This document shows, in pieces, positions 43,851-54,538 of a stretch of DNA of 64,000 nt. Source of the stretch: Parastagonospora avenae f. sp. tritici 18332-5 (lineage: Eukaryota > Ascomycota > Dothideomycetes > Pleosporales > Phaeosphaeriaceae); assembly GCA_022559985.1 (NCBI GenBank), contig JAFJTR010000055.1, forward strand, positions 1 to 64,000, given 5' to 3'. The translations under genes and the position numbers were made by a program. A model generated the notes under the pieces. That model had not been told where the DNA came from, made no database searches, and worked only from the letters and a program-made list of their open reading frames with translations. The first letter of the stretch is position 1, and each line of letters starts with the position of its first letter.

Positions 43851-44305
43851 GACGGTGCTTGGGGTGGTTTCGTGATGGAGTGTAACGAGCAACGCATTGG
43901 CGCTTTTCAGGGTTATTGTACGATGCGTCTAAGCAATACAGAAGTGATTGTGTCATTCTTGGGCGAAGATGAGTGAGACTCGTGAGTCAATTTAGAGTGG
44001 ATATGTGGGTATCAATGTATTATCTTCCTGCCATCTCAACACTTGTGCTCTTGCAGAAGTGAAGATCTTACGACATGACAGCATTATATCAGTATCGCGT
44101 CTTACTGATTGCCGAACTGCTCCCAATCTCTGCCAGGTGGATGTACACGCTGTAATCCCCGCATGATCCCGAGATCTGCTCAACGTGGGACTATAGTGTG
44201 CTCTGTGAGTGCCCCTATGACGTTTCTCGCACACCACAGTACTCTCGAGCGCTGGTCCATGCCGCTAAACACGTGAAGCTCAATCAAGTGCCCCAAGATC
44301 CCCTT
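43851..44305. other. Intergenic between convergent genes
   Basis: Shared 3' flank of the transcription factor (+) and the possible ubiquitin-like protein (-). Nothing else seen. Confidence 0.5.
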
Positions 44306-44845
44306 TCACCCCTCAAACTCACCCCTCCCACCAACATCCCCCTCATTACTAACACCATACGCATCCTCAAAGCTCGCCAACTTAACCCCCCACATATCCG
44401 CGCCCTCCCCAATATCCCTCTCCACCACCTCCTCTCCACCATCCCAAATTCCATCCCCAGCCCACCGAAACGCAAGCACAGCCCCATCCCTCAATCCCGC
44501 CCCCTTCGGACAATCCTCGATCCCACTTGTCTTCGCCTTCGCCTTGCCTTTCCCCTTCCCGCCATCTTCCTCGCTCTCCTCAGCCGGTCGTTCCCACTCG
44601 CCGAGTTGAAACCCTTGTTGCGCGTCGTGCGTGTCGATGGGCCGGCCGAGTTGGATGTCCGAGGACGAGGAGGGGAGGGGAATTGACGCACCTGTTTCGG
44701 GGTCTTTGAGGCCGGTGTCGCGTAGTGCAGTGTAGAGTTGGGCTTTTATGGAGTCGAAGGTCGAGAGGGGGTCGATGTGCAGGAGGACGGTGGTTTTGCG
44801 GGATTTGAGGCGTAGGGTCCAGGTTTGGGGGTTGGGAGCGGTCAT
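44306..44845 (-). CDS. Hypothetical protein with possible ubiquitin-like N-terminal fold
   Basis: Intronless, 179 residues. Residues ~7-50 read like the start of a beta-grasp/ubiquitin-like domain: strand TWTLRLKSRKTTVLLHID, then helix FDSIKAQLYTALRDTG. A possible closing strand, DGAVLAFRW, lies after a disordered, charged insert with KGKGKAKAK, which could be a nuclear localisation signal. The C-terminus is acidic and Gly-rich. There is no terminal diglycine, so it would not be a conjugated modifier. I do not recognise a named family; the fold call is from pattern only. It is head-to-head with the Tim17-like gene, about 520 bases between starts. Confidence 0.65.
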   Translation of the reverse strand: MTAPNPQTWTLRLKSRKTTVLLHIDPLSTFDSIKAQLYTALRDTGLKDPETGASIPLPSSSSDIQLGRPIDTHDAQQGFQLGEWERPAEESEEDGGKGKGKAKAKTSGIEDCPKGAGLRDGAVLAFRWAGDGIWDGGEEVVERDIGEGADMWGVKLASFEDAYGVSNEGDVGGRGEFEG

Positions 44846-45368
44846 TGTGGTGGGTGTTTGGTGGTTGTGTCGCGCGCAATGAAGGGCGTTTGATGGTGAA
44901 TGCGGCGGAAGATAGATGCGTGAAGTGGTGAGCTTTAGTGATTGTGCCGATTGAGGATCTGATTGACGCGTCTTTTCGGTAGTGTGAAGGTGTGAGTTGT
45001 CGCGTAAGGAGCTTCGAGATCTGTGGACGCGTTGTTGGCGGAATCTTGGTGGGGTACGTGGGGTGGCGCGACAACTCGATCTTGACCTCGGAGTCTTGGC
45101 ATGAAAGCTTCACTCCATCGGAGCTTTAGAGAACACTGCAATTGCCCTCACAACACCAAGCAAGAGGACGAGTGAGCGACAGAAGCTTTTTTTTTCAAGC
45201 TTTTCGAGACCGAATCGCGATTGTCGTTCTCCTCGAAGCCAAACACCTCGAGTGTACGAACACCATCCCCAAACACACCTCCGCAAGACCTCCGCCTTCG
45301 CGTTTTCGAACCTTCACCTCTACCACACAGCCTCCCACCCAATCGCAACCTCCACACAACCTACCAAC
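44846..45368. promoter_or_regulatory. Shared divergent promoter region
   Basis: Lies between the hypothetical protein (-) and the Tim17-like gene (+). An in-frame ATG at 45252 would extend the Tim17-like protein by 39 residues, but the extension is low-complexity His/Thr/Pro. A run of nine T occurs near 45188. Confidence 0.4.
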
Positions 45369-46073
45369 ATGACCACCACAACCCTTCCACGACCCTCCCC
45401 AACCCCCGAAATCACACTCCCACCGCGCCCCTCCCAAACCCCCACAAACTCCCCCCGCCTCGGCATGCCCTTCGACCGGCGCCTGCTCCTCACAACCTTT
45501 CTCTCGGGGTTCTGCGGCTTCACACTCGGCAGCACATCTGCCGGGCGTCTCGCGTCGCTCCGCTTCCGCGCCGAAAACGCGCACCGCCTGCCCATCTCCC
45601 AGCCCGGCTGGTACCTCTACCACAAGTCGAAAAACTACTACAAATGGCGCGCAGGCATAACCGAGGGGTTCCGCAAGGGCGGGCTCGTCGCCGCGTGGAG
45701 TTCAGTATTCTTCATCGTCGAGGAATCTCTTGACGTGTTCCGCGGCACGTGGAGCGCGGGCCGCAGTCTGAGCGAGATGGAGGGCGTGGACGAATTGGAT
45801 CTTGCGAGGATTGACCGCGGCGTGGGCAAAAGTAGGGATTGCTGGTCAAGTGCGTGTGCGGGTATGGTCACGGGCGGCTTGTGGAGTGCGTGGCATGGGT
45901 TTCCGATTAGTACAGCGAGTCGCACGATTAGGATGGGCGTGTTGAGCGGGTTGGGGTTTGGGTTGGTGCAGGATGGGGTGAGGTGGGCGAAGGAGAGGTG
46001 GGGGGAGGAGGGAGAGGAGGTGGAGAGTTGGGTGAGGAAGGGGGCGAGGAATAGGCAGGGTGAGGGGGCGTGA
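45369..46073 (+). CDS. Tim17/TIMMDC1-like inner mitochondrial membrane protein
   Basis: Intronless; 234 residues from the preferred ATG at 45369, which has good context after CCAAC. Residues 1-35 are Pro/Thr-rich. Four Gly-rich amphipathic membrane segments follow, with small-residue patterns of the Tim17/22/23 superfamily: LSGFCGFTLGSTSAGRL, GFRKGGLVAAWSSVFFIVEE, CAGMVTGGLWSAWHG and MGVLSGLGFGLVQDG. The C-terminus is charged. Family members are import channel subunits or complex I assembly factors (TIMMDC1). The local order of motifs fits the TIMMDC1-like branch, which is a tentative subfamily call. It converges on the phenylalanyl-tRNA synthetase gene, about 360 bases away. Confidence 0.7.
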   Translation: MTTTTLPRPSPTPEITLPPRPSQTPTNSPRLGMPFDRRLLLTTFLSGFCGFTLGSTSAGRLASLRFRAENAHRLPISQPGWYLYHKSKNYYKWRAGITEGFRKGGLVAAWSSVFFIVEESLDVFRGTWSAGRSLSEMEGVDELDLARIDRGVGKSRDCWSSACAGMVTGGLWSAWHGFPISTASRTIRMGVLSGLGFGLVQDGVRWAKERWGEEGEEVESWVRKGARNRQGEGA

Positions 46074-46429
46074 GAGGGAATGGAGCGTTGGTGATATTTT
46101 AATATATTAGAGGGACTACCGCTCTCGACATTGGTGTTACCGAGGAGTGCCTCGGACGAGGCCACAAGAAGAACGGGCGCGGGGAGATTGAGAAAAAGAG
46201 CAAAGGTATTATACCATGCAACAGCGCAGAGCAACGACCTCGAAAGGGGACGACGAAGTATCATGAGAAACTCATGGTCTCTAGGACGAGCGAACGCATA
46301 TAGCAATAGAAGAGCCCGCTCAGAACTACGATAAAGCCATGTACGTTGAAGCCATGTAGCCATTTTTGTTTGGATATCAGCACACGCGCTTTGCATGTGG
46401 TGCCCGCCCTTCTATCCCTCCACCACCTC
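46074..46429. other. Intergenic between convergent genes
   Basis: 3' flanks of the Tim17-like gene (+) and the phenylalanyl-tRNA synthetase gene (-). A TTTTAATATATTAG stretch near 46096 could take part in 3'-end formation. No gene seen. Confidence 0.5.
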
Positions 46430-48149
46430 CTAGTCCTTATCGAACCTAACCGCCGGCTGCTCCCTTATCCAGCTCAAATCAACCTTGTGCCCCAACAACT
46501 CCCTAATATTGCTGACCCCATACTTCATCATAGTGGGCCTCTCCAAACTCAACCCAAATCCATAAACCCGCATATCCCTCGGCAGGCCCATGGGCTCCAA
46601 CATCTCCGGCCTGAACATGCCCGAGTTGCCAATCTCCAACCACCGCTTCAGGCCCTTGTGGTATCCGAAGATCTCCATGGACGGCTCGGTGTAGGGGTTG
46701 TACGCGGGCTTGAAGCGCAGATTCTCAATGCCCATGTTGCGGAAGAAATCCTCGAGGAAGCGCTGCAGGCCGCCGAGCGTGAGGCCAAAGTCTGCAATCA
46801 CGCCTTCGATCTGGTGGAACTCGGCGAGATGCGTGGCGTCGACGGTTTCGTTGCGGAAGACGCGGTCGATGGAGAAGTAGCGGGCGGGTCGCGGGTCTTC
46901 TGCGAGGCGATGGAGGGCCCATGTTGAGACGGCGGTGGTGTGCGTGCGGAGCACGAGGCGGAGTGACTCGTCTTCTGCCCATTGGTAGCGGTAGCCTATG
47001 GAGCCAAAAGCGCCTTCTTGGTGCACTTTCTTGACGTCGTTCCAGTACTTTTCAAAGTCGCGGGGCTTCTTTGCGCGCTTTTCGCTCTCTTCGGTTGCGA
47101 AGAGACGTTTTGAGCCAGACTCCATGCGGTCCATGGTGGCTTCGTTGGCGGGGTCGGCGCGAGGCTTGTCGGCTTTTGGAGGGTCAGAGACGAAAAAAGT
47201 ATCTTGCATGTCACGGGCAGGATGTTGTTGCGGTACGAAGAGGGCGTCGAAGTTCCAGAAGCCGGTGTCGACGAAACTGGGAGGGGTTAGCTGTATTTTG
47301 GTGATAAGATCTCAGCAACCTACTGTCCTGTCGGCATCTCGACGAAGCCTTGTGAGAAGAAGATGTTCCTGAATTCTTGCCTGACCTTGTTCAACGGGTG
47401 CAATGCGCCAGCATCCTGGTTCGAGCCAAGGGCAGCGAAGTTGTATGGCTTGAAGTTGGCAGTCTCCCATGCCCCGCTCGCCAACAGGTCGACCGTCAAG
47501 TCGGTGTGCTCCACGGGCATTTCCTTCGCATATTTTGGACCCTTTGTGACAGTGTATGTGATGACTTTGAGGACTGTCGCAAGCTTCTTCTTCTTGAGGT
47601 CGGCGAGGAGCTTTGCGTCAGACACGGATTGCGTGTCTTGGATGTTCTTGAGCATTTCCCGAGTGGTATCCTTGGGCTCGTCTGTGACCAGGAGCACAAT
47701 CGAGTCGCCGTCCTTCTTGATCCACTTGTTCTTGTAGCCATTGCCTACTCCCACGCTCGCTGATTGCGCGCCGACGATGTTCTGTTATATATGTAAGCTT
47801 CGAGCACGTGCCCTGTCCTCAGTGTCCTACGCACAGGTAATTCCTTGATCGAAACCTTGCCCGCCTCTTTAATCGCTTTCCAGACCTTGAACTCGTGGCT
47901 GCCAGTCTCGACGATAGCTTCTGACTCGGGTGTCAAAGTAACCTTGTCCGAGTTTAGTGACTTGTATTCGACCATAGACCGGCTCGCTAGCCTGTCCAGC
48001 GCAGCCTTTATTTCGGCCTGTGGTATGGTGGGGAAGTCATCATTAGTCTGCAGCGTTTCTTTCGTGTCGAGTAAGTCAAGAATTTCCTGTGTGAGATTGC
48101 GGTTCTGCGTCTCGAGCGGCACGGGCACCGGGCCCCGGGTTCCTGGCAT
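46430..48149 (-). CDS. FRS2: Phenylalanyl-tRNA synthetase alpha subunit, cytosolic
   Basis: Three exons (48149-47835, 47781-47324, 47276-46430) give 539 residues; introns are 53 and 47 bp. The N-terminal ~200 residues form the winged-helix tRNA-binding region found in eukaryotic alpha subunits (EILDLLDTKE, VEYKSLNSDKVTLTPESE). The class II catalytic core is visible as FVDTGFWNFDALFVPQQHPARD, motif 2 (FRNETVDATHLAEFHQIEG) and motif 3 (GLSLERPTMMKYGVSNIREL). It pairs with a beta subunit, not in this window, to charge tRNA-Phe in the cytosol. An in-frame ATG at 48251 would add 34 mostly basic residues; the chosen start fits the usual eukaryotic N-terminus better. Confidence 0.95.
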
Positions 48150-50766
48150 TCTGGCAGTTGAGGTTGCTGTTTCGACGCGGTGGTCAGCTTCGCAACGTGG
48201 GGTCGCGATGAGTCGAATGTGGAAAGAACGGAAAGGTGGTGCTCGGACCACCGAGCAACGTCATTGGCCAGAATGCTCGTGGTAGTCAGCTAGGTACAGG
48301 CACTATTCGAGCATGTATTGTTTCTTTCACCACGCGGACCTGCGCAACTTACGTCTTCTTTGCCTGTATTCAAAAGACTGAGTTTATGAGAATGTCAGCA
48401 TAGTCCGCAATTAGACGCAGAGTTGTTCGATGATAACCCGAAGAGTGCTTCATACGGCCATGAGACACTCAATACTGAAGAGTGAAGGTCACTCTACATC
48501 TGCAGACTAGTCATAAAGCTGCCAGATTTAGAGGCATTGCACAGACTGCGCGATGATAGTTCTTCTTTGCTCGAGCCAACGTGCGCTGCGAAACACACCT
48601 CGATCGTTGTCACGACAATGCATCCGACCGAATACAGAAAGCTTTTCCGGTAGCACTTACGGCTTCACAGGCGTGGCTGGTCCATCTTTGTTGCAATATA
48701 AATGTCGCACTTCATCGGGTTCGACAGTTGCATGTGAGCTTCAGAGAAGCAGTCAGATAAGACCGAGAACACTCAGCTAAGCTATCCTAACCGTAAGCGT
48801 TCAGCTCGAAGTGACCTACCGCGGATAACACAGAGGCTAAACACTCCATTCCACTGCTACACGTTTATACTGCCACGAGAATATTTAGCGACTCTAAACC
48901 TACCGGTCTTCATGCTCTGCTGGCACCGCTGCTGGGCTGCAAGCGGCATAGTTATTTTGGGCGCAGAAACCAATGCAGCAGGTTTTCATATGTTCAGCGA
49001 GCAGATGATCAAAAGTTCTGTCGCGCATTTATTGACCGAAGTAGCAGCGACGTGCAGCTGCGACCAAAAATTTATTTCAGCCGCGCGATACCGTGGACTT
49101 ATGAGGTCACCAGCGCGATTAACATCCGCACCTGGGTAGGAACCGAGAGCGGTTACGCGTTGATGTTTCAAACTCGTGGGTTTTGTATTGAGGTTCCACC
49201 GTTACCTCGGAGCTGACGACGTGTTTATGCGAATCGCAATAATATTGCTGCAACACGCGTTTGTATTGCAAGCACTGCGAAACGCGATGGGAATCGTCGG
49301 CCGTGGGCATGATGGTGATATGGGGCTTGGCGTCGATAAGGTGTTTGGGTGACAGCAAATTGTCGTGTACTGATAAATGCCTCGCCTGGACGTCGCTGTT
49401 ATTGATTCGGGCGTTGCTCGTCTGGCTGTCCGGGGTTACATCCGAGCGCGAATTTGGCAATCCATGCTGAAGCAGATCGCGGCTGGACAGACGTCATCGC
49501 CCGCAAACGACCAGCTTCTCCTGGGGGGTTTTGAGAGGCGGGCCGATTTCTCCACGAGTCTTCGAGGGCGTCTCAGAAACTGCTGGGAAACGATGAGCAA
49601 GCTCGACGACTTAAGGCGCCGTTTGGACTCATGCTGCCGACAGCGCGCCAATAAAGGTGGTGGAGCTGGCGGCTGCTGTGCGACATGGCTTCTAGCTGGC
49701 GGGCCTTATTTTTGGAGGGCCGACGATCTTGAATGGGCGAAATAGCGAGGCGAACCATTCCCTTTGCGTGGGAGACCTGCCCGCGTCCCCAAGGCCGCGC
49801 GTTCTGGAGGCCGATCGCACCAATGGCAGCACTTGGCACGCGTGCTGAATATGCCAAGGCGAGCTGCGAACCGGCCAGGGGCGATTCATCAATGGCAAAA
49901 TGCGACCAGGGGAAAAAGCCATTCTCAGAATAGCGCCGCAGCCGCAACGGGATCATGGTTTCGACATGGATCGAGGGTGAGGGCGCTGAGCTGCGGCGTG
50001 TGAAGGGTTTGCATCGACGTCAGCGTGAGACGCTGCGACGATAGCGATAAGCGTCGCTACGAGCACAGCATGAAGCTGCATGGTGTTGTTGAGGCGACAG
50101 CAGCGGAGAGCTGTGGTGGTGGATGCAGGGCGGCCGGGGGCTAACTGAAGTGATAGCTGAGCACGGCTTGATTTGGCAGCGCCTCCAGCACGCAGCACGC
50201 AGCACGCGATTCAATGCTTTGGGCAGACGAGGCCACGGTGCATCACCGCAGCTGAAGGGCGAATGCGGCGCCGTCTTCACGTCTATCAAGCAAGCGGCGG
50301 CCGCGACTGTGTGACAGCCCAGAAGCTTCCAAGCTGCACGCTGCAGTTCTCCTACGCGGAATCCGTTGGGATAAGTGCTCCAGAAGTTTTTTAGTGGGTC
50401 GTATCTGCTAGCGTCCAGAGCGGCAGGTGCGAGGCTAAGCTGGCTGGGGCCGGTAGGGGGATAACAGCCTTTCTGCTCACCACCCGCCGTCCCTGGTCTG
50501 TCAGTCTTCCTCTCCAACGCCTTCGCCTTTGCGCGCTCAAAGTCTGTAGTCTCTCGCCCACAGTATAGGGACAGTACACTCGTTTCACTCTTCTGTCGTC
50601 TCTTTGCCCGCCCACGCCATCACTCCCTCCCACACATCCGAGTCGAGTCCCGCACAGCAGAGGAGCCCCCGAAGCTGTCAACAGTCCTGCAGATGCGATA
50701 GGCAACACACGCATCTGCCAGCACCGCACCGCAGTTCACAGCACAGCCCCCCGCACATCCACAGCC
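48150..50766. other. 2.6 kb region without a recognised gene
   Basis: Divergent interval between phenylalanyl-tRNA synthetase (-) and the DUF3405 gene (+). Frames such as 49381-49745 (+), 49956-49573 (-) and 50517-50020 (-) overlap one another and show no family. The motif CAGCACG occurs three times in tandem at 50186-50206. A CT-rich tract (50570-50650) precedes the DUF3405 gene and probably belongs to its promoter/leader. Confidence 0.45.
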
Positions 50767-52961
50767 ATGCCGTCGTCGCGTTTTGACCCGGGCAAGCTGT
50801 TCATCCGGACGCGCTTCAACTACGAAAAGGTGCCCGGCGCCGACAGGACCGACGAGCCGCTGCCGCTCTTCAACGCAAAGTCATGGGGCCACAAGGTCCG
50901 CCAGCCCGCCTGGGCTAATCGCCTCCAGCGCCCGCGCATGTCCTTTGCGCGCCTCATCACGCTCGCCGTCACCATTGTCGTGCTGGTGTCGATGCTCGCC
51001 ACGGGCATCTACCGGAGACACAAGTGGCACCAGCAATTACGGCACGGCGAGGCGGCGAAGCAATACCACTGGGAGCACTATCCTCGGTAAGCCCTACGAC
51101 AGCTGCATCGTGCGACTGTGTGACTGACTGCTGCAGATTAAATGGCTTTTTCAACGGCGTTCGCACGCTCGTCCCGTATGGCGACTGGGTGTCCGAGCAG
51201 GACTACGTCAAGTACTCGCAGAGCCCCAACCCCGAGGACAACATCAAGCCCAAGTGGCCCGCCATGTCCAAGGACAACAAGGAACCGCCCATGGACCCCC
51301 AGGTTTTCGACCCCTACAAGTTCGATTCGCCCGAGTACCTGAAGACGCACGACAAGGTCGAGACCTGCTACCTCGACGAGGAGGAGACAGTCGACCTGCC
51401 CGACATCTACGCCTACCCCGGACTCCCCCAGAACATGACTGCCCCCTTCTTCGGTTCCTACGAGGAGCTCGGCATGGACGACAAGAAGTGCTTCGACCGC
51501 TTTGGTCGCTTCGGCCCTTACGGCTACTCGTACTCCCGCGACGAGGGCGGTCTCGATATGGCCGGCAAGTCGGAGAAGGCCGGCGCCGACAAGATCTGGA
51601 GCTACGAGAAGAAGGTCGACTGGCGCAAGGTCAGCTGGGCCCAGGCTCAGAAGAAGTGCCACGAAAAGAACAAGCACCGCTTCGACAAGAACGCCACCAC
51701 ATCTGATGACGAGCCCGCGAAGAAGAAGCTCCCGCGCCACGCCTATATTCTCCGCACCTGGACTGGCTACAAGTACAGCGACTACCAGATCCTGACTATC
51801 CGTGCCATGATCAACGAGCTTGCGCTCAAGTCTGGCGGCCAGTACGACGTTCACTTCCTCCTCCACGTCAAGGACGACAGCCTCCCAATTTGGTCCTCCG
51901 AGGAAGTCTACCAAAAGGTCATCGAGGACAACCTTCCCAAGGAGTTCTGGGGCATGGCCACGCTCTGGTCAGAGCAGCAGATGCGCATGTACTATCCTGA
52001 GCCCTTCCCTAACAACGTCTACAACCACGCCAAGGCCCCTGTCCACTCTGTCTACCGCAGCGCGCATTTCGCCCTTCAATGGTTCTCGCAGGCTCGCCCC
52101 GAATACGACTTCTACTGGAACTGGGAGATGGATCTCCGTCTCACCGGCAACTACTTCGAGTTCCACAACTCCATCGGCGAGTGGGCCAAGAAGCAGCCAC
52201 GCAAGGGTCTGTGGGAGCGCTCATCCCGTTACTACATTCCCGAGCTGCACGGCTCGTGGAAGAACTTCACTGAGATGGTCGAGGAGGAGCTGTACAACAG
52301 TGATGAGAAGCCGGTCTGGGGCCCACCCAAGTTCGAGAACACCGGCATGCTCCCCAGCCCACCTGAGGTGCAGCCACCGCACTCGTACCTCCAGGACAAC
52401 TACGAGTGGGGCGTCGGCGAAGAGGCTGATATCATCACCTTTAACCCGATTTTCGACCCTGCGAAGACCAATTGGGTTTTCCGCGACGATGTAACCGGCT
52501 ACGATCTCGAGCTCCCTGAGCCTCCACGACGATGCGCTATCATCACCGTTTCGCGACTTTCCAAGAGGTTGCTTGACCTAATGCATCGCGAGACCTACCT
52601 AATGAAGCACCACATGTTCCCCGAAATGTGGCCTCCCACAGTCGCATTCCACCACGGACTGAAGGCCGTATATGCCGCACACCCTGTCCACTTTGACCAC
52701 AATTGGCCATTGGAGGCCATCGACAACACCTTCAACAAGCCACCAAAACCAACCGACAGCGTCTTCGGTTGGGGTGAACACAATCAGCTCGGCAGCAGCT
52801 TCTACTACAACGCTGCTTTTGGCTCCGAGTGGTGGCGCCGCTGGTTGGGCTCCCGCGAAAATGAGAAGGGTGGCCCGGCAGCAGAAGAAGCCGGCACCGG
52901 CCGTCTTTGCATGCGCTCGACATTATTCCACCCTGTGAAATACGAAAAGGGCTCAGATTGA
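50767..52961 (+). CDS. DUF3405 family type II membrane protein, putative Golgi glycosyltransferase
   Basis: Two exons (50767-51086, 51137-52961) give 714 residues; the intron is 50 bp. A 62-residue cytoplasmic N-terminus precedes one transmembrane helix at ~63-82 (LITLAVTIVVLVSMLATGIY) with basic residues after it, a type II Golgi layout. The lumenal part has the DUF3405 core: YILRTWTGYKYSDYQILTIR, FHNSIGEWAKKQPRKGLW, and WNWEMDLRLTG, whose acidic EMD resembles the DxD of GT-A sugar-nucleotide enzymes. Family members are uncharacterised; a transferase role is inferred from layout. Strong C-ending codon preference suggests good expression. Met 1 is supported by the upstream CT-rich leader. Confidence 0.85.
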
Positions 52962-54538
52962 TTCAGCACCATGTTTGCGCGATAATACTCTTTTTAATCA
53001 GCGTACCTCAGAGCGCCGAGTTGCGCCGATCCGAGCTACGGACCACCACATACTTTCGACTTTCCGCATATCCAGCGCTCTCCATATCCTTCGGACCGGC
53101 GCTTTTTTCATCATCGGGCGGCGTTTCGAATCGGCGTTTTCACTTGCATCAAGCACATGCATGGAATTGTATATTTGTCTGGAGCCCGGTCTCTTTTCTT
53201 TTTCCTTTGCATTGAGCAGTATACCTTGGTCGTCCTTACGCACAAAAGTCGACGGGATGTGTAATTAGCTGGTATCTGGTATCCGCTCCTTTTTCCGGTT
53301 GCAGCGCGCGAACGGGGATCGATCCTATATACAGAAGGAGGAATGAAGCGAGAAGAGCAGTGTTGATAGTTTGAGCTTGGCTTGTTCTCCCGTTCATTTG
53401 GCAATGGGTGTTTCTTTACTAAACCAAGCATGTGGAAATGTGTAGACGACGGGAACTCTTGCTTTGGGAAATATTTCCTATGTGTTACTCAGTGCTAAAT
53501 AGGCGCTGGTGTGCTGTTTTGGTTGTAGAATTATGAAATGCAATTAAAACAATTACAACTACTTCTCGTGCATGCTTCAGCCATGTTTGGGATGTAAAAC
53601 GAGGATATGTTCACTGAGCATACGTCACCTTCAAAAACTAATAAGGGAAGCTGTACAGATTCACGCGTGCCGCCGTTCTGCCTGCTTCTACACACAAGAG
53701 GAAGTGATACGGCACAACGGCTGGTGACCACTATTGAGCGGGTAGTAAGTTTTTGATGCGTTTGACCAACTTCGTCGATTGATAATTCGAACAATACCTT
53801 CATAGCAAATACTGGTCTACTCATTGGCACTTGATGTTACCAACGGTATTGCAAGTGTGGCTAGGCCTTGCAAGAAAGATCTAGATACACCGGGAAAACG
53901 ACCGTAGCACCGGACCTTTGGTTGGCCTGTACGCTGACATGAGCTCATGGATCGTGCCTCCCCGTCTTACGATATCATCTACCCTGGCCTTCTTCATCTT
54001 TTCCTTGTCACCCGCAAGCTCAATTTCCATCCCCCCACGATGGCGAGGCCCGCATGCCTTGCATCCGATACGCCCACGCCCTGACTCCGCACTTTGGCAT
54101 GAGTGCTTCCCAGCACCAACAGAGCTTGACTGTAGCCCGCTACGACCGCTCTCTACCAGTTCACAGGTCTTTGAGGAAGAAGCTTCAATAAGCCACCAGC
54201 GATGAAGCCTGCAAGCTGCTTGAAGCTTAGCGCCCAAGCCGTGCCGCGATGATGCATGACGAGGTGGGATCGCCAGGCTGGGCGCGCCAATGCACAAAGG
54301 CGGAGATGGCGTCGATGGAGCTTATGATAGCGCAGAGAGCTCGCTGACAGCGTCTGGTGTTGCATTTCTGGTATATCGCATATCTATAATTGACTGAAGC
54401 GTTGTCTTACATTTGCTTCCTTTTTCTGGTGCCAGAGAGTGCATCGCATCGCGTCTTCAGCATGTTACCACTATAACCAGCAGGCAAACGTCACCAGCAG
54501 CATCTTCTCACCAAACTTCTCTTGAGCTCAATCCAACC
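52962..54538. other. Intergenic
   Basis: Between two plus-strand genes. Frames at 53830-53531 (-) and 54297-53881 (-, 138 residues with a lysine-rich C-terminal half) have no recognised family. I see no RNA gene or repeat. Confidence 0.45.

Noticed and set aside
51138..51914. 258-residue minus-strand frame opposite the DUF3405 gene
   Set aside because: Leu/Val/Gly-rich shadow produced by C-ending codons on the plus strand, with no independent domain.
54413..54538. Extended N-terminus of the LicD protein
   Set aside because: The added residues are unlike any leader and would bury the clear signal peptide that begins at 54539.
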